Shown here one piece after another: positions 16,215-22,860 of a DNA stretch of 64,000 bases. How positions within the stretch are numbered: position 1 is the stretch's first letter; the number at the start of each line of letters is the position of its first letter. This DNA is from an uncultured Bacillota bacterium (GTDB lineage Bacteria > Bacillota > Clostridia > Oscillospirales > Oscillospiraceae), in contig CANEFX010000007.1 of NCBI GenBank assembly GCA_947426945.1, forward strand, positions 36,038 to 100,037, read 5' to 3'. Below the pieces are notes generated by a model, which worked only from the letters and a program-made list of their open reading frames with translations, made no database searches and was not told the DNA's origin. The position numbers and the translations under genes are program-made.

Positions 16215-16780
16215 GCTACGCCCGGTATCTGAGAGACCTGCTGCGTCCCCTGGGGGTCTATAATCTGGAGGCCCCCTTTAATGGCGGGGAGCTGGATGTG
16301 CAGGGGGAGGCCCTGGACGGGGTGTTGGCCCGGCTGGAGGAGATACAGCGGGAGACCTCTTTGACTACGGCGGAGAGCTGGGGACTGGAAAAGACCGCCT
16401 CCCTCTTTGCACGCCGCCCGGTGGCCGCCCAGCCCAGACAGCTGGCCGCCGCCCTGGCCGCTCTGCTGCGCATCGGCGGAGACAGCTTTACCTTGGCCGC
16501 CATCAACGATACCATCTCCGGCTGCGGCGTTCCGGCCGTGGTGAAGGAGCTGGCAAGGGAACAGGTGTCCGTCTCCTTCCCCGGTGTGGCCGGGGAGCCG
16601 GACAGCTTTCAGGAGCTGAAAAAAATCATTGAGGATATCCTCCCCGCTCATCTGGGAATTGAGTACGATTTCTGGTACCTTACCTGGGCGGAACTGGAGG
16701 CCAGCTTCCCCAGCTGGCGGTCCATTGAGGTCCTGGACCTGTCCTGGGAGAAGCTGGAGACCGCCGTAGAGTATCTGTAA
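16211..16780 (+). CDS. Tail protein XkdU / gpI-like (DUF2313-type)
   Basis: 189 residues, last gene of the block. YARYLRDLLRPLGVYNL at the N-terminus and the acidic aromatic region HLGIEYDFWYLTWAELE fit YmfQ/XkdU-type proteins that close the baseplate and hold fibres. No fibre (XkdV-like), holin or endolysin gene follows; the block stops here at a hairpin. The conserved N-terminal motif supports the call better than the rest of the sequence. Confidence 0.68.
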   Translation: MSYARYLRDLLRPLGVYNLEAPFNGGELDVQGEALDGVLARLEEIQRETSLTTAESWGLEKTASLFARRPVAAQPRQLAAALAALLRIGGDSFTLAAINDTISGCGVPAVVKELAREQVSVSFPGVAGEPDSFQELKKIIEDILPAHLGIEYDFWYLTWAELEASFPSWRSIEVLDLSWEKLETAVEYL

Positions 16781-16790
16781 GGGAAACAAA

Positions 16791-16831
16791 ACCCGCCGAA
16801 GGCCTTTGAGAATCAAGGGCCTTCGGCGGGT
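16791..16831 (-). terminator. Strong hairpin between convergent units
   Basis: ACCCGCCGAAGGCC (16791-16804) pairs perfectly with GGCCTTCGGCGGGT (16818-16831). On the minus strand the stem is followed by TTTTGTTT, so it ends transcription of the 16.9-kb minus gene. On the plus strand, where it closes the phage-like block, there is no U-run, so it would act less well in that direction. Confidence 0.75.
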
Positions 16832-16915
16832 TGTCAACCGATTAACGGGGAAGGACGCGCGTTGCGCGCCCAACAGGATTTTGAACGCTGGAAGCGCGCA
16901 GGCGGGCCGGTATGC

Positions 16916-17350
16916 CTATAAAAAAGAACGAATGTCGGCGGTCAACTGTTCCTCCAGGCGGATCAGGCGCCTGGCAATGTCTTTTGACACCTCATCCGCC
17001 GCCTTGTACTGGTTCAGATACCGGTTAAGGGATTTCACCCCCATGTTGCAGCCGTCTGTCATAAGGTCTGCAATGGTTGCATCGGAATTGTCCATGGCCA
17101 GCTTCGCGTTCGTTTTGATCCACGACATGCTTTTGGCCATGGGATTGGGGTTTTTCCCGTCGTCGTGGCAGCGGACCAACAGTTCTTTGATTTCTTTACC
17201 GAGTTTATTGTGCTCGGACATGCAGTTTGTCAGACAGCGCCTCAGCTCGTCTGCGTGCGTGTATTCCAGGACCTCTCCGATGGACGAAACACCCATTTTT
17301 ACGCCCGCGTCGCACTCCTGCAGTAATTTTACCGTATCCTGTTTTACCAT
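16916..17350 (-). CDS. Conserved all-helical protein, ferritin-like/DUF2383-like (putative)
   Basis: 144 residues. The start ATG (17348-17350) follows AAAGGAG at 10 nt; the frame extends further upstream without a ribosome site. The protein is almost wholly helical: an N-terminal DTVKLLQECDAGVKMGVSSIGEVL, the central ELRRCLTNCMSEHNKLGKEIKELL, then PNPMAKSMSWIKTNAKLAMDNSDATIADLMTDGCNMGVKSLNRYLNQYKAAD. Similar four-helix proteins are common and uncharacterised in Clostridia. No metal-ligand set can be assigned with confidence, and no function is claimed. Confidence 0.65.
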   Translation of the reverse strand: MVKQDTVKLLQECDAGVKMGVSSIGEVLEYTHADELRRCLTNCMSEHNKLGKEIKELLVRCHDDGKNPNPMAKSMSWIKTNAKLAMDNSDATIADLMTDGCNMGVKSLNRYLNQYKAADEVSKDIARRLIRLEEQLTADIRSFL

Positions 17351-17443
17351 GGGAACCACGCTCCTTTCTGATCCGGTGATGCAGTCATAGTGTGTCCAGA
17401 AAGCTTGATATAAATCATGGGCCTGAAAGAATAAACTCTCCGG

Positions 17444-17473
17444 TTGACACCCCGCCGGCCAGCCATGTATAAT
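17444..17473 (+). promoter_or_regulatory. Consensus sigma-A promoter for the PilZ gene
   Basis: Both boxes are perfect consensus, TTGACA (17444-17449) and TATAAT (17468-17473), with an 18-nt spacer, 105 nt before the PilZ start. Confidence 0.85.
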
Positions 17474-17577
17474 CAATATCGGTACGGTTGAAACGATCAG
17501 GTCCGTTCTGTTTCTTCAGAACACATGCGGATAAAATTGTCCGCGGCCTTATTTTTAAGGATAGGAGATACACGGCA

Positions 17578-17955
17578 ATGGAAGAGCGCAGAAAACACAG
17601 CAGAGTTACCGTAAATGAACATGTGTGGATATGTGATTTTGGCGAGGATACCACTCCGGCCAACTTGAGGGACTGCCTGATCGTGGATATCAGCGAGGGA
17701 GGGGCGTGTATTCAGTGCTCGGCCTGCTATGAGGAGGGCCAGCCGCTGGCGTTTACATATCAGGATTTTATTCGGGACGGGCTGCGCCCGGTGGTCGGCG
17801 TGGTAATGTGGAGCAGGCGGCATTCCGGAACGGACTACCGGCATGGCATCAAGTTCCTTGGGCTGAGCACCCAGATGCTCCATAAAATTCAGGAGCAGGT
17901 TGTCCTGACGGGGGAAGGGTCGAACGAGGCCAGTGAGAGGCAGCGGCAGAAATAG
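17578..17955 (+). CDS. PilZ domain protein (cyclic-di-GMP receptor)
   Basis: 125 residues, essentially one PilZ domain. Both c-di-GMP-binding signatures are present: RKHSR (RxxxR, residues 5-9) and DISEGG (DxSxxG, about 40-45). The start ATG lies 9 nt after AGGAGA. A single-domain PilZ protein usually acts as an adaptor that passes the second-messenger signal to a partner. No YcgR-like N-terminal domain is present. The flagellar operon lies 20 kb away, so a link to motility is possible but not shown. Confidence 0.88.
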   Translation: MEERRKHSRVTVNEHVWICDFGEDTTPANLRDCLIVDISEGGACIQCSACYEEGQPLAFTYQDFIRDGLRPVVGVVMWSRRHSGTDYRHGIKFLGLSTQMLHKIQEQVVLTGEGSNEASERQRQK

Positions 17956-17971
17956 TGACAGTTGACTAAAA

Positions 17972-18008
17972 AATCCGCCGCGAACGATAATAACGTCCGC
18001 GGCGGATT
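17972..18008 (-). terminator. Intrinsic terminator / hairpin after the PilZ gene
   Basis: AATCCGCCGCG (17972-17982) pairs with CGCGGCGGATT (17998-18008). The U-run (TTTTTT) follows the stem only on the minus strand. On the plus strand the hairpin sits 17 nt after the PilZ stop. Confidence 0.65.
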
Positions 18009-18130
18009 GGAGCAGATGCCCAGTTTAGAGGCCTCGGTTTTCAGGGCTGCACCCAAAAGCAAATCGAAGCCCAGCGAAGCGGGTTCGATTTGGAAGGGAG
18101 GAGCAGCGAAATGAGCGCGCTCTGGCTTTT
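18009..18130. other. Non-coding stretch between hairpins
   Basis: No gene is supported. It contains a weak inverted repeat CAAATCGAA...TTCGATTTG (about 18059-18092). Short reading frames here are antisense to the tRNA or lack ribosome sites. Confidence 0.4.
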
Positions 18131-18168
18131 AAAAAAGTCGGAGCAAGCGATATACAGCTTGCTCCGAC
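18131..18168 (-). terminator. Intrinsic terminator of tRNA-Gly
   Basis: A perfect 12-bp stem, GTCGGAGCAAGC (18137-18148) with GCTTGCTCCGAC (18157-18168), is followed on the minus strand by TTTTTT (18131-18136). It lies directly behind the tRNA CCA end. Confidence 0.9.
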
Positions 18169-18169
18169 G

Positions 18170-18243
18170 TGGAGCAGGTGAAGGGAATCGAACCCTCGTG
18201 TTCAGCTTGGGAAGCTGACATTCTGCCATTGAACTACACCTGC
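18170..18243 (-). tRNA. tRNA-Gly(CCC)
   Basis: Minus strand, 74 nt including an encoded CCA. The acceptor stem is GCAGGTG / CACCTGC with discriminator T. The anticodon stem TCAGC / GCTGA encloses the loop TTCCCAA, giving anticodon CCC, which reads GGG. The T loop contains TTCGATT. It has its own promoter and terminator. Confidence 0.95.
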
Positions 18244-18261
18244 ACGTTTCAGCGCCCCTAT

Positions 18262-18290
18262 ACTATACCATACCCGACGCCGATTTGCAA
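18262..18290 (-). promoter_or_regulatory. Promoter of tRNA-Gly
   Basis: On the minus strand TTGCAA (18285-18290) and TATAGT (18262-18267) are 17 nt apart, about 20 nt upstream of the tRNA 5' end. Confidence 0.8.
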
Positions 18291-18332
18291 GGGAAAATTT
18301 GACGGAGCGGAAAACATTCCGCTCCGTTCCGC

Positions 18333-18953
18333 TCAGGAATCAATAAAGCTTCGGATCCGCAGCTTTACGCCCAGCCCCGCCGCAATTTTTCGGCAGTTTT
18401 CAATCTCTGCCTGGGTTTTATCCTTGTCCACAATGGTCATGACCACATTGGGGACAAAGGCGGCGGACTCCCTGGCAAAATCCAGCATGGCCTGCCAGGC
18501 GGCCTCCCCCTGGACGGGGTGGCATAAGGCCGCATAGTCGGCGGCGTTGTCGTTGTTCAGAGAGATGGACAGGGTATCGATGCGGCCCTTCAGCTCAGGG
18601 CACACGTCCCGGCCGTTGATCAGGCTGGCGTGGCCGTTGGTGTTGATGCGCACGGGAGGCAGCTTGTCTCCAAACTGCTCCTTCAGCCGGTCCACCAGCC
18701 ACAGCAGGTCGTCCAGCCGGTAGGTGGGCTCGCCGTAGCCGCAGAACACGATCTCCCGATAGAAGCACACGTCCCGGCTGAGAAAGCTGTCCAGCGCCTC
18801 CTGGCGGGTAGGCTCCCGCTCCAGCCACAGGGAGTCCTCGGTGTAGATGGACCCCTGTGCCTTTCCCTGGCGCAGGCAGAATTCGCAGGCGCAGTTGCAG
18901 CGGTTGGTCAGGTTGACGTACAGCGCGCCCTCATACTCATAGGTGATGGTCAT
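18333..18953 (-). CDS. TatD-linked radical SAM protein
   Basis: 206 residues. It carries the radical-SAM cluster motif CNCACEFC (CxxxCxxC, about 18-25), the GYGEPTYR segment (GGE-like motif) and INTNGHASL in the barrel. It belongs to the small family found next to tatD, whose reaction is not known to me. The start ATG lies 7 nt after GAGGAGG and overlaps the tatD stop by 4 nt, so the two are translationally coupled. Cytoplasmic, [4Fe-4S]-dependent, no SPASM extension. Confidence 0.85.
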   Translation of the reverse strand: MTITYEYEGALYVNLTNRCNCACEFCLRQGKAQGSIYTEDSLWLEREPTRQEALDSFLSRDVCFYREIVFCGYGEPTYRLDDLLWLVDRLKEQFGDKLPPVRINTNGHASLINGRDVCPELKGRIDTLSISLNNDNAADYAALCHPVQGEAAWQAMLDFARESAAFVPNVVMTIVDKDKTQAEIENCRKIAAGLGVKLRIRSFIDS

Positions 18954-19729
18954 AAGGTTTCCTCCTCAATGGCAAAAAATCTCTTTCCATTCTCCAGCGT
19001 GATTCGGGCGGCCTCCTCCGGGTCCAGCCCTTTCACCCTGGCGACGGTCTCCGCCACCAGGCGGACATAGCCCGAGTCGTTCCGCCTGCCCCGGAAGGGC
19101 TCCGGAGTCAGGTAGGGGGAGTCGGTCTCGATCATAATGCGATCCATGGGCAGCCAGTCGATGACCTCCAGGGATTTCCGGGCGTTCTTGTAGGTGATGA
19201 CCCCGGTAAAGGACAGCATCCACCCCAGCCTGACCAGCGTTTTCGCGTCCTCCAGACTGCCGGAGTAGCAGTGGTACACCCCGGTGACATTGGGGTGGGC
19301 CTTCACCGCCTCCAGGCAGTCCCGGTGGGCCTCCCGGTCGTGGACGATGACGGGCAGCCCCAGCTCCTCCGCCAGCTCCAGCTGGGTGTGAAAGACCCGC
19401 TGCTGAAAGTCGTGGGGCGGGTTGTCCTTCCAGTAGTAGTCCAGGCCGATCTCCCCGACGGCCTTCACCCTGGGGTGGGCGGCCAGAGCCCGCAGGCCGT
19501 CCGCCGTGTGCTGGGAAAAGCCCTCGCAGTCGGAGGGGTGAACCCCCACGGCGGCATAGACGAAGGGGAAGCGCCCGGCCAGCTCCACCGCCGTTTTGGA
19601 GCTGGTCAGATCGCAGCCAGGGTTAAGGATCAGCTCCACCCCCCGCTCCGGCATGGATGAGAGCACCTCCAGCCGGTCCGCGTTAAAGGCCCCGGAGTCG
19701 TAATGGGCGTGGGTGTCAAACAGTCGCAT
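18950..19729 (-). CDS. tatD: TatD family metal-dependent deoxyribonuclease/hydrolase
   Basis: 259 residues. Metal-binding signature FDTHAHYD (HxH, residues 3-10), GEIGLDYYW (Glu ligand), PVIVHDREA and GVYHCYSG (His ligands), and MIETDSPYL (Asp ligand) are all present, so the enzyme looks active. The start ATG lies 7 nt after AGGAGG; the frame extends 34 codons upstream without support. TatD enzymes act on DNA 3' ends or related phosphoesters; the physiological substrate is unsettled. First gene of a two-gene unit with the radical SAM partner. Confidence 0.92.
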   Translation of the reverse strand: MRLFDTHAHYDSGAFNADRLEVLSSMPERGVELILNPGCDLTSSKTAVELAGRFPFVYAAVGVHPSDCEGFSQHTADGLRALAAHPRVKAVGEIGLDYYWKDNPPHDFQQRVFHTQLELAEELGLPVIVHDREAHRDCLEAVKAHPNVTGVYHCYSGSLEDAKTLVRLGWMLSFTGVITYKNARKSLEVIDWLPMDRIMIETDSPYLTPEPFRGRRNDSGYVRLVAETVARVKGLDPEEAARITLENGKRFFAIEEETL

Positions 19730-19754
19730 GGCGGTTCCTCCTGCTTTTTTTCTT

Positions 19755-19783
19755 ATCATACCCCACCCCGGGGGAAAAATCAA
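19755..19783 (-). promoter_or_regulatory. Promoter for tatD and its radical SAM partner
   Basis: Minus strand TTGATT (19778-19783) and TATGAT (19755-19760), spacer 17 nt, ending 26 nt before the tatD start codon. Confidence 0.7.
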
Positions 19784-19796
19784 GGGCCCAGAAGGG

Positions 19797-19826
19797 TTGA
19801 CAGGGCCCGCCGTCCGGTGATAGACT
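19797..19826 (+). promoter_or_regulatory. Promoter for the flavodoxin-ferredoxin gene
   Basis: Plus strand TTGACA (19797-19802) and TAGACT (19821-19826) with an 18-nt spacer, 64 nt before the start codon. It is back to back with the tatD promoter. Confidence 0.65.
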
Positions 19827-19890
19827 CTCACGTATCAGGGAATTTTCTTTTGAAAGTCCCGACCGAAAACATATGATGGGAGTTTATATC

Positions 19891-20703
19891 ATGCAGCTGA
19901 AGAGAGTATGCGTTCTCTATTTCAGCCCCACCGGGGGCACGGAGAGAATCGTCCGGGCGGCGGCCGGGGAGTTGGCCGGCAGGCTGGGCCTGGAGCAGGA
20001 ATTTTTTGATTTTACCAGACCGGAGGGCCGTCAGGACGAATACCGCTTCGGCCCGTCGGACCTGCTGGTGATGGCCTCTCCGGTGTATGCCGGCCGCCTG
20101 CCCAACAAGCTGATGCCTGAATACAAGGCCAAGATCTTCGGGGAGGACACCCCCGCCGTACCCATCTGTGTCTTTGGCAACCGCAGCCCCGACGAGGCCC
20201 TGCGGGAACTGGTCCTGCTGCTGGAGAGCAACGGCTTCCGGATTGCGGCGGCCGCCGCCTTTGCCGGGCGGCACGCCTTCTCCGACAGGGTGGGCGCTGG
20301 GCGGCCCGACGGGGACGATATGGAGGAGATCGCCGCTTTCGCCGCCAAAGCGGCGGAAAAGCTGGCCGGAGATTCCCTGCCCCCGCTGGAGATGGACCGG
20401 AGTGAGATCGGCCCCTACTACACCCCGCTGAAGGAGGACGGAACCCCCGCCAAATTCCTCAAGGCCAAGCCCCTCACCGACTGGAGCAAGTGCTCCCGCT
20501 GCGGGGCCTGCGCCCGGTTCTGCCCCATGGGCAGCATCGACCGGGAGACCATGGAGGCTGTGGGACTGTGTATCAAGTGTCAGGCCTGCGTGCGCAAGTG
20601 CACCCGCCATGCCAAGTACTTTGAGGACCCGGATTTCCTCTCCCATGTGGCCATGCTGGAGCAGAACTACACCCGCCGGGCGGAAAACATTACCCTGCTT
20701 TGA
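19891..20703 (+). CDS. EFR1 family flavodoxin-ferredoxin fusion
   Basis: 270 residues. The N-terminal flavodoxin-like domain has the FMN phosphate loop YFSPTGGTERIV (about 9-20) and MASPVYAGRLPN. The C-terminus has two [4Fe-4S] motifs, CSRCGACARFCP and CIKCQACVRKC. Such proteins shuttle low-potential electrons in anaerobes; the partner is unknown. The ATG at 19891 is preferred because GGGAG lies 8 nt before it; an ATG 18 nt upstream precedes that site. The gene stands alone and ends in a strong terminator. Confidence 0.88.
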   Translation: MQLKRVCVLYFSPTGGTERIVRAAAGELAGRLGLEQEFFDFTRPEGRQDEYRFGPSDLLVMASPVYAGRLPNKLMPEYKAKIFGEDTPAVPICVFGNRSPDEALRELVLLLESNGFRIAAAAAFAGRHAFSDRVGAGRPDGDDMEEIAAFAAKAAEKLAGDSLPPLEMDRSEIGPYYTPLKEDGTPAKFLKAKPLTDWSKCSRCGACARFCPMGSIDRETMEAVGLCIKCQACVRKCTRHAKYFEDPDFLSHVAMLEQNYTRRAENITLL

Positions 20704-20724
20704 GCTCCGATTCCATAAAAAAGG

Positions 20725-20758
20725 CACGCCGCCGGTCAGATCCGGCGGCGTGTTTTTG
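20725..20758 (+). terminator. Bidirectional intrinsic terminator
   Basis: CACGCCGCCGG (20725-20735) pairs with CCGGCGGCGTG (20742-20752) and is followed by TTTTT on the plus strand. On the minus strand it is followed by CCTTTTTT, and there it overlaps the last codons of the convergent AT-rich gene. Confidence 0.88.
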
Positions 20759-21293
20759 CTTTCTCCTTTGCAATTAAAAACTCACAGGATAAATAAAATT
20801 CATTGAAATCATCATCGTACACAGTAATTGTAAATCTATAATTTCCTGGACTAATTACCTGATAAATACCTGTCCAAACGGAAATAGTTGCAGTGCGACC
20901 AGGAAATAAATGCCATTGCATCGATGGCATAACTAAATCGGTCCTATTTTTTCCTAAAGGCACACTATACCATATTCCATCAATTTCCACCTCCAAATCA
21001 GTCTCTCTATCTTCACCAGCTTTCTCATCAAAATTTAAATTTCTTCTCCAATACCATTCCTTAGCACTTCCGTTTTCTATCACAAATTCGAGTGGTTCTG
21101 TTCCATTCATAGTTCTTCCGCTAGAGATCGAAACGCCAAAATTACTCATAGGATACCCGCTCTGATTTTCTGATACATATAAATCGTCTTTTGTTAACCC
21201 TCCCTCTTGTTCGATTACTTCATAGTTAAATAATAACACCCCCAAAAACAAACATATACTAAGTCCCCCGCCAATTACAAATTTTTTCATCAT
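20736..21293 (-). CDS. AT-rich secreted/anchored protein of unknown function
   Basis: 185 residues with an N-terminal hydrophobic segment (MMKKFVIGGGLSICLFLGVLLF), then a beta-rich extracellular part with LEFVIENGSAKEWYWRRNLNF and VWTGIYQVISPGNYRFTITVYDDD. The latter resembles Ig-like or intracellular-protease-inhibitor-type beta sandwiches, but no family is certain. Ribosome site GAGG upstream of two adjacent ATGs. Base composition is far more AT-rich than all neighbours, and the stop codon lies inside the terminator of the gene opposite, both suggesting recent acquisition. Confidence 0.7.
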   Translation of the reverse strand: MMKKFVIGGGLSICLFLGVLLFNYEVIEQEGGLTKDDLYVSENQSGYPMSNFGVSISSGRTMNGTEPLEFVIENGSAKEWYWRRNLNFDEKAGEDRETDLEVEIDGIWYSVPLGKNRTDLVMPSMQWHLFPGRTATISVWTGIYQVISPGNYRFTITVYDDDFNEFYLSCEFLIAKEKAKTRRRI

Positions 21294-21348
21294 TTTATCA
21301 TTTCCTCATTATCACAAATATATAAATATTATCCATCCCTTTTTATGA

Positions 21349-21377
21349 ATTATATCATAGCATCCGCGTCTATTCAA
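21349..21377 (-). promoter_or_regulatory. Promoter of the AT-rich gene
   Basis: Minus strand TTGAAT (21372-21377) and TATAAT (21349-21354), spacer 17 nt, 56 nt upstream of the start codon. Between 21378 and 21517 the only recognisable item is the MerR fragment. Confidence 0.75.
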
Positions 21378-21396
21378 TAGCAATTTTCAAAATTAA

Positions 21397-21502
21397 CCGC
21401 TGTCTTTTCCCCCGGGCGGCGGCAAAAAAGCCCTGTTCCTCATAGTAGCGGATGTTGGCCCGGGTCAGTCCGGTGCGGGCCTCCACGTCCTTTGATCGTC
21501 AT
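21397..21502 (-). pseudogene. Broken duplicate of the MerR regulator N-terminus
   Basis: On the minus strand ATGACGATCAAAGGACGTGG (start 21502) is a near copy of the beginning of the neighbouring merR-type gene (ATGACGATCAAAGAGGTGG) with a frame-changing insertion. After it the sequence again encodes VEARTGLTRANIRYYEEQGFF, then diverges. Only about 35 codons remain. It lies 16 nt beyond the end of the intact gene, so it is the remnant of a tandem duplication or a recombination scar. Confidence 0.8.
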
Positions 21503-21517
21503 GCCGTATTTCCAAAT

Positions 21518-22513
21518 TTACAGCCCGCAGGGCAGGGCGTAGGAGAACCAGAAGCAGAACGCAGCCAGCAGCCCGGCGGCCACCACCTTGGGCTTTGCCT
21601 CCTCCCGCTCCCAGAAGGTTTTGTCCCGGGTGCTGCCGTCCAGATAGAGCTCGTTATCCTTCTGCCAGAAAAAGAAGCTTTTTTCGATCTGGGCGCTGGC
21701 CTCGCCCCCGAACTGCCAGGATACTAAAGCAATCATGGCTATGGCACGGATATATCCCTTCATCGTGTAGCCGATCATCCCGTGTACGCCGACCAGGGTA
21801 TAAACCGCGAACACAGCCGTCACCCAGAAGGTGCGGCAGGCCGCCTCCCCCAGCGTGAAGAAGCTGCCATCCTCCCGCAGGAGCTTCATGCCCAGCAGGT
21901 TTTTTCCCGGAGTGGCCCCGGTGAAGTGGAGCAGCAGCGTCTCAGACACAAGCATCAGTCCGAAGGATATACAGGCGGCGGTCAGATAGGTGCCCTCCGG
22001 GAGGGGGAGGCCCAGGTGCGCTCCAGCCATCCATCCCAGCCTGACCAGGGTGAGCCAGATCAGCCAGTCCAGCTCCCGGGCGCAGTACCGCCGCAGGGCG
22101 AAGGGCCTCCGGGGAAGTCGGTCCTCCTTCAGAACCGGCCTCTTCTCCCCCTGCTCCAGCCGGTCCAGATAGCGCCGGGGGTCCAGGGTGGCGAAGTCCG
22201 CCCTCTCCTCCCGCAGCTCCCGGCACAGCCGGGCTGCCCGGTCCAGGGTGAGCTGTTCCCGATCCAGCTCCTCCTCCCGGCGTGCCAGCGCCGTCTCCAG
22301 CCGCTGGTCCCCCCGCTGGAGGTCCCGGATATCCTCCAGGGAAAAGCCCAGCTGTCGGAACAGCTTTATCTTTAATAAGGTCTCAACATTCTCTCCCGAG
22401 TAGTCCCGGTAGCCGTTCTCCCCCCGGGCGGGAGAGAAAAAGCCCTCTCCCTCGTAGTAGCGGATGTTGGCACGGGTCAGCCCGGTGCGGGCCTCCACCT
22501 CTTTGATCGTCAT
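21518..22513 (-). CDS. MerR-type regulator fused to an RDD-like membrane domain
   Basis: 331 residues. N-terminal MerR DNA-binding domain: MTIKEVEARTGLTRANIRYYEGEGFFSP, then ENVETLLKIKLFRQLGFSLEDIRDL, followed by a coiled-coil dimer helix (about 75-120). The C-terminal half holds hydrophobic segments DWLIWLTLVRLGWMAG, YLTAACISFGLMLVSETLLL, an RDD-like GATPGKNLLGMKLLREDG, and VVAAGLLAAFCFWFSYA. It would be a membrane-tethered one-component sensor. The start ATG (22511-22513) follows AGGGGG; the frame extends upstream without support. The signal sensed is unknown. Confidence 0.82.
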   Translation of the reverse strand: MTIKEVEARTGLTRANIRYYEGEGFFSPARGENGYRDYSGENVETLLKIKLFRQLGFSLEDIRDLQRGDQRLETALARREEELDREQLTLDRAARLCRELREERADFATLDPRRYLDRLEQGEKRPVLKEDRLPRRPFALRRYCARELDWLIWLTLVRLGWMAGAHLGLPLPEGTYLTAACISFGLMLVSETLLLHFTGATPGKNLLGMKLLREDGSFFTLGEAACRTFWVTAVFAVYTLVGVHGMIGYTMKGYIRAIAMIALVSWQFGGEASAQIEKSFFFWQKDNELYLDGSTRDKTFWEREEAKPKVVAAGLLAAFCFWFSYALPCGL

Positions 22514-22545
22514 AACTGCCCCCTCTTTCTCTTGAATGTGAGGCG

Positions 22546-22579
22546 AGTATACACTATCAAGCCGCTTTACAGTCAATAC
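22546..22579 (-). promoter_or_regulatory. MerR-type promoter with 19-nt spacer and operator
   Basis: Minus strand TTGACT (22571-22576) and TATACT (22546-22551) are 19 nt apart, the overlong spacing typical of MerR-controlled promoters. An imperfect inverted repeat (22547-22561 against 22565-22579, 11 of 15 positions paired, centre CCG) fills the spacer and both boxes. It lies 33 nt before the MerR-RDD gene, which suggests autoregulation. Confidence 0.82.
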
Positions 22580-22747
22580 CCTTGGGGAAAAATGACGGAG
22601 GCGTCCTCCGCTGTCCATCCCCCTTACCCCCCTCTGTATGGCAATTCTATGCAGGTTCCCCAACCTCTTCGGCCAAAATTCGCTGGTTTTTATTTTTTAC
22701 ACAAAATATTGAAGAAAAAACTGTACAAATTGACAGGGCTGTCCCAC
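22580..22747. other. Divergent region between the MerR-RDD gene and the bcd-etf leader
   Basis: No gene seen. A TTGACA at 22730-22735 with TTTAAA 16 nt on (22752-22757) could be a second, weaker upstream promoter for the bcd operon. The segment 22600-22690 is pyrimidine-rich without recognisable motif. Confidence 0.35.
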
Positions 22748-22776
22748 TTGCTTTAAACCCCAAAACCCGATATAAT
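22748..22776 (+). promoter_or_regulatory. Promoter for the bcd-etfBA operon leader
   Basis: TTGCTT (22748-22753) and a perfect TATAAT (22771-22776), spacer 17 nt. Transcription would start near 22783, giving a leader of more than 220 nt before bcd. Confidence 0.7.
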
Positions 22777-22817
22777 TTCAATGGTTAGACACTACATAAG
22801 CCAAGCCTGATAAGTCC

Positions 22818-22851
22818 GCAACGCCGGGACCGGCCCGTGTTGCTCTTTTTT
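22818..22851 (+). terminator. Terminator-like hairpin in the bcd leader (possible attenuator)
   Basis: GCAAC (22818-22822) pairs GTTGC (22839-22843), with inner CGGG/CCCG pairing, and is followed by TCTTTTTT. It stands between the promoter and the bcd gene, so it should stop some transcripts unless bypassed. I do not recognise a known riboswitch in the 35 nt before it. Confidence 0.55.
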
Positions 22852-22860
22852 CGCCTGTCT

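Noticed and set aside
18000..18180. Possible att duplication of the tRNA-Gly 3' end (TGGAGCAG repeated near 18008 and 18170)
   Set aside because: Only about 8-10 nt match, far shorter than normal att cores, and the phage-like block is not adjacent to the second copy in a way that would fit integration.
18041..18229. 62-codon minus-strand frame across the tRNA region
   Set aside because: It runs through the tRNA and its terminator and has no start signal.
22783..22851. Known riboswitch or T-box in the bcd leader
   Set aside because: No T-box sequence (TGGNACCGCG), and no match I can recognise to fluoride, ZTP, glycine, guanidine or other classes. Kept only as a terminator-like hairpin.
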